The notes beneath the pieces were generated by a model, which did not search any database, was not told where the DNA came from, and saw only the letters and a program-made list of their open reading frames with translations. A DNA stretch of 64,000 bases. It comes from Pseudomonas flavescens. Its GTDB lineage: Bacteria; Pseudomonadota; Gammaproteobacteria; Pseudomonadales; Pseudomonadaceae. Every line of letters starts with the position of its first letter. The first letter of the stretch is position 1. Below, in pieces: positions 61,165-64,000 of the stretch. Location: contig NZ_JACBYV010000001.1 of the NCBI RefSeq assembly GCF_013408425.1, forward strand, positions 1-64,000. Reading direction: 5' to 3'. The translations under genes and the position numbers were made by a program.

Positions 61165-62522
61165 TTTCCATCCGTACGCGCATCCTCGCGCCGACCATCG
61201 CCCTGGTGCTCGCCGGCAGCCTTGCCCTGGTGCTGCTCGCCCTGCGTGACAGCCATCGGCAGACCGAGGCGGTCTATGATGCCCAGCTGGTGCAGGCCGC
61301 CCGGGTGCTGCAAGGCATGCTGCAGCAGCCGGATGGCCAGCCGATCGACTGGCCGTTCGTTCGGCGCGCGCTGGACAACGCCCTGGACCTCTCCGCCGAA
61401 GGCATCTTTTCTCACCCTTATGAAATCAACCTGGCGTTCCAGGTGTGGGCCGCAGACGGCACGCTGCTGGTGCGTTCCGAACAGGCACCGCCACTGGCGT
61501 CACCGCCCGCACCCGGGATCCACGACTTCTTCCTCAACGATCAGGAATGGTGTGGCGTGCTGCTGGAGGATGCCGGTCAGGGCCTGCGCATCTGGGTGGG
61601 CGAGCGTGAGGATCTGCGCCAGGACCTGATCCATCAGATTCTTCAGCACACCCTGATGCCGACTCTGGTCTCTTTGCCCTTGCTGGCCGCTTTCATCTGG
61701 CTGCTGCTGGGCTGGGGGCTGCGTCCCTTGCAGCGCCTGGCGCAGCAACTGCGCGAGCGCCCCGAACACAGCCTCGAGCCTTTGCCGGCTGGCCCGCTGC
61801 CGCCGGAGCTGGAACCGATGCGCCTGGCCCTGGATGACGTGTTGAGCCAACTGCGTGCGCTGCTCGAGCGGGAGCGACGTTTCATCGCCGATGCGGCCCA
61901 TGAGCTGCGCACCCCCCTGGCGATCCTCGATATCCATGTGCGCAACGCGCTGCAGGCCGGCAGCGTGCAGGAGCGCGACGAAGCCCTGTCTTTCCTGCAG
62001 CAGGGCGTGCATCGTGCCACCCGCATCGCCAGTCAGTTGCTGACCATGGCCCGTCTGGAGTCCCCTTCGCAGAGCCTGCAGCCCCTCGACCTGACTGCGG
62101 TGGTGCGCGAGGAACTGGCCGATCTCGCGCCGCTGGCGCTGAACCGGCAGATCGAGCTGGAACTGGAGGCAGAGGAAGCCGTGGTGATTCAGGGCGAGCG
62201 CGGTCTGATCGTCATCCTGCTGCAGAACCTGGTCAGCAACGCGCTGACCTTCTCCTCACCCGGCAGCGAAGTGAGCGTGCGGGTTCGCCGCGAAGGCAAG
62301 GGCGTGCACCTGCAGGTGGTCGACCAGGGGCCCGGTGTCGAAGCTGCGCGGTTGCCGCGTCTGGGGGAGCGTTTCCACAGTGCGGGCAACCCTCAGGGCG
62401 CAGGGCTGGGGCTGGCCATCGTCGGTATGATCGCTCGCCATCTGGGCGGCTCCATCGGCTTCGCCAACGCCAGCCCGCAGGGCTTCAGTGCGGTGGTCAG
62501 GTTTCCCGACCCGGCGAGTTGA
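61161..62522 (+). CDS. Sensor histidine kinase of the QseC/PmrB type
   Basis: 453 residues: TM1 ~8-28, periplasmic sensor ~30-165, TM2 ~166-186, HAMP-like region, dimerisation helix with H247 in FIADAAHELRTPLAILD, and an ATPase domain with LLQNLVSNALTF (N box), VVDQGPGVE (G1) and GAGLGLAIVGMIA (G2). ATG 61161 overlaps the regulator stop. Partner of the upstream response regulator. Its signal is unknown. Confidence 0.93.
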   Translation: MISIRTRILAPTIALVLAGSLALVLLALRDSHRQTEAVYDAQLVQAARVLQGMLQQPDGQPIDWPFVRRALDNALDLSAEGIFSHPYEINLAFQVWAADGTLLVRSEQAPPLASPPAPGIHDFFLNDQEWCGVLLEDAGQGLRIWVGEREDLRQDLIHQILQHTLMPTLVSLPLLAAFIWLLLGWGLRPLQRLAQQLRERPEHSLEPLPAGPLPPELEPMRLALDDVLSQLRALLERERRFIADAAHELRTPLAILDIHVRNALQAGSVQERDEALSFLQQGVHRATRIASQLLTMARLESPSQSLQPLDLTAVVREELADLAPLALNRQIELELEAEEAVVIQGERGLIVILLQNLVSNALTFSSPGSEVSVRVRREGKGVHLQVVDQGPGVEAARLPRLGERFHSAGNPQGAGLGLAIVGMIARHLGGSIGFANASPQGFSAVVRFPDPAS

Positions 62523-62560
62523 GCACTGGCGCTATTCGCTCGCGGCGCAGAGCGGGCCGT

Positions 62561-62896
62561 TCAGGATTCGCCGTAGCGGGTTCGCAGGAGCGGCAGGCCG
62601 GTTTCCTGCCAGAACACCAGACTGACCCGCCCGGATGACATGCCGCCGTGGCTGTAGCGGTCGACGAACACGCACGAGGTCGGCGAGTCCGCTCTCGTGC
62701 CGACCAGCCGTTCGAAGGTCGCCTGCAGCAGCTCATCCAGCTGCGCTGCCGTTGCCGGAAGAGCGGTGCCTGCCAATGTCGCGGCCATGTCCGCCCACAG
62801 GTAGGGATCGCCGCGCAATCCCCACTGTATCGGTTCGGGCTGGAAGAGTGCCGCCATGTCCTGACTGGTACCTGGGGTCATGGTTTCGCCAGCCAT
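62561..62896 (-). CDS. Conserved hypothetical protein, 111 aa
   Basis: A small soluble protein (MAGETMTPGTSQDMAALFQP..) with helices in the middle (TAAQLDELLQATFERLVGTR) and a strand pair SCVFVDRYSHGGMSSGRVSL. Its ATG follows the HlyD stop TAG without a gap, so the two are co-translated. Family not recognised. Its fixed place after an HlyD gene suggests an accessory to the same system. Confidence 0.65.
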   Translation of the reverse strand: MAGETMTPGTSQDMAALFQPEPIQWGLRGDPYLWADMAATLAGTALPATAAQLDELLQATFERLVGTRADSPTSCVFVDRYSHGGMSSGRVSLVFWQETGLPLLRTRYGES

Positions 62897-63934
62897 CTAG
62901 AAACGCATGCCGAACAGGGTGAAGCGCTCGTTCGGGAAGCGGACCCGCACCGGCAGCGAGTCCACGCGCCATTCGTTGGCCAGTGGTTCGGTGAAGCGAG
63001 CCGGTACCATCAGGCCGCGGGTCGGGCTGCGAAACGGCTGACGCAGGTCGCTGGGCAGCGGGTTGGCACTTTCCGCGGGGTTGATCACTTCGGCCCTGGT
63101 CCAGCCGCCGTCGGGCAGGCGCACGTCGAGCTGCGAACCCGGGGTGGCATGTTCGACGTCCTTGGGGTCCAGGTACACCCACAGTTGCGCCGGGCCGCTG
63201 CGCTCCAGGCGCATCAGCAAGGTGCCGGGACCCACGTTCTCGCCCGGTGCGGTGACCACTTCGGCAATCCGTCCCGGCTCGCTGGCGGCGACCTTCAGTT
63301 GCTGCAATTGTCCGGTCAGCCACTGGCGTTCGAGTTGTTGCTGGCGCTCATAGCGGTCGCTTTCGCTGCTGCCGCCACCACTGAGGCTTCGTTCGAAGGC
63401 CAGCAATTCGGCCTGACGGCTATCCAGCGCGTTCTGCGCCTCGACCAGCTCGCCGCGGGTGGCGGCACCTTGCTGCACCAGGCGACGGGTGTCGTTGACC
63501 CGCTGTGAGGCCCGGTTGACCAGGCTCTGCAGGACCGCACGATTGCGTGTGCCGAGATCACCGAGCGGCGCGGCGGCAGGTGCTGCACTGCCTTGCAGCA
63601 GGTTGAGGCGCAAACGCCACTCGGGGTTGTCGAGTTCCACCAGCGGCGCGCCGACGTCCACGTGATCACCTGCCTGCACGGCGATGTTCCTGACCTGGCC
63701 GGGCTGCATGGCGCGTACTTCCAGGGTCGGCAAGCGGACCAGCGCCGGCGCCTCGATGCGCACCAGCTCGAGGCCGTAGCGACCGGCCAGCCACAGGGCG
63801 GGCAACAGAATCAGGAACAGGATCAGGTACCAGCGCAGGCGAAACGCCAGGCGCTTGCCGGGGGCGTAGAGCACCTCCACGCCATTGTCCTGGGTCGGGT
63901 GTCTTTCCTTGGGGCTATTGAAACGTATCTTCAT
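62897..63934 (-). CDS. HlyD/Alg44-like membrane fusion protein
   Basis: 345 residues: cytoplasmic basic N terminus, one membrane helix (LRWYLILFLILLPALWLAGR, about 33-52), then a barrel-sandwich half (VRNIAVQAGDHVDVGAPLVE), a long coiled-coil hairpin (~105-205, rich in Gln, Glu and Arg) and the second half (RIAEVVTAPGENVGPGTLLM). Adaptors of this form link an inner-membrane exporter or glycosyltransferase to the outer membrane. GAGAAG precedes the ATG. Its immediate upstream gene on the same strand is cut by the window end. Confidence 0.88.
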   Translation of the reverse strand: MKIRFNSPKERHPTQDNGVEVLYAPGKRLAFRLRWYLILFLILLPALWLAGRYGLELVRIEAPALVRLPTLEVRAMQPGQVRNIAVQAGDHVDVGAPLVELDNPEWRLRLNLLQGSAAPAAAPLGDLGTRNRAVLQSLVNRASQRVNDTRRLVQQGAATRGELVEAQNALDSRQAELLAFERSLSGGGSSESDRYERQQQLERQWLTGQLQQLKVAASEPGRIAEVVTAPGENVGPGTLLMRLERSGPAQLWVYLDPKDVEHATPGSQLDVRLPDGGWTRAEVINPAESANPLPSDLRQPFRSPTRGLMVPARFTEPLANEWRVDSLPVRVRFPNERFTLFGMRF

Positions 63935-63949
63935 CGGCTTCTCGGGTAA

Positions 63950-64000
63950 TCAGTCCAGGATTGCCAGTCGATTCCGCCCAATCCAGCCGGGTGCAGAACG
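63950..64000 (-). CDS. 3' end of an upstream minus-strand gene (partial)
   Basis: The last 16 codons (RSAPGWIGRNRLAILD) and TGA of a frame entering from the right edge, 15 bp before the HlyD start. Spacing indicates the same operon. Too short to identify. Confidence 0.5.
   Translation of the reverse strand, partial: RSAPGWIGRNRLAILD

Overview
The window looks like chromosomal DNA of a GC-rich gammaproteobacterium, most probably a Pseudomonas sensu lato (mendocina/alcaligenes type). This is an inference from protein recall: an OprD-type porin, RAYT and IS4-type remnants, LysR-rich regulation and Pseudomonas-style interspersed palindromes. There is no rRNA, tRNA or CRISPR array that I can see.

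Layout. (1) 1-9362: sugar-acid type catabolism. Two TRAP solute-binding proteins flank a beta-propeller protein and precede an amidohydrolase. After a four-copy 140-145 bp tandem repeat come an ACS-type MFS transporter, an enolase-superfamily sugar-acid dehydratase, a LysR regulator and an EamA exporter. (2) 9359-12396: a Na/Pi-type transporter translationally coupled to an M16 peptidase. (3) 12811-14567: rtcB-prfH, an RNA-ligase/release-factor pair known from other bacteria as a repair module for cleaved decoding-centre rRNA. (4) 15156-32092: a contact-dependent-inhibition type locus. It holds a ~3200-codon two-partner-secretion exoprotein interrupted by one in-frame TAA, a Hint domain, a C-terminal toxin and an overlapping HEAT-repeat immunity gene. 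Then follow about eight AT-rich orphan cassettes, most with a toxin C-terminal scrap plus an immunity-like gene. Each cassette is preceded by a mobile-element remnant or by one of four ~62 bp palindromes. The partner transporter gene seems to be missing except for a possible 3' scrap. (5) 32375-40293: housekeeping and transport genes (TerC family, CitMHS, AEC, GFA, a NIT-domain chemoreceptor, a stand-alone receiver, two small unknown proteins). (6) 40987-47961: a periplasmic PaoABC-like molybdo-flavoenzyme operon with its XdhC and MobA-like maturation factors, convergent with an OprD-family porin. (7) 48558-53004: a membrane metallophosphoesterase, then a minus-strand cluster of cupin, flavodoxin, aldo/keto reductase and LysR. 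(8) 53148-57817: a LacI-type regulator divergent from a Gfo/Idh/MocA oxidoreductase, a TIM-barrel isomerase and an NHS-type permease, with a clear promoter/operator. (9) 57857-62522: an EptA-like membrane phosphoethanolamine-transferase-type protein, cytochrome b561 and a PepSY protein, divergent from an OmpR/EnvZ-class two-component system. (10) 62561-64000: an HlyD-type membrane fusion protein with a small unknown partner, cut by the window end.

The most unusual part is region 4. The cassette reservoir, its repeated palindromes, the broken reading frames and the neighbouring ribosome-repair pair suggest a locus that exchanges toxin tips and keeps old immunities.
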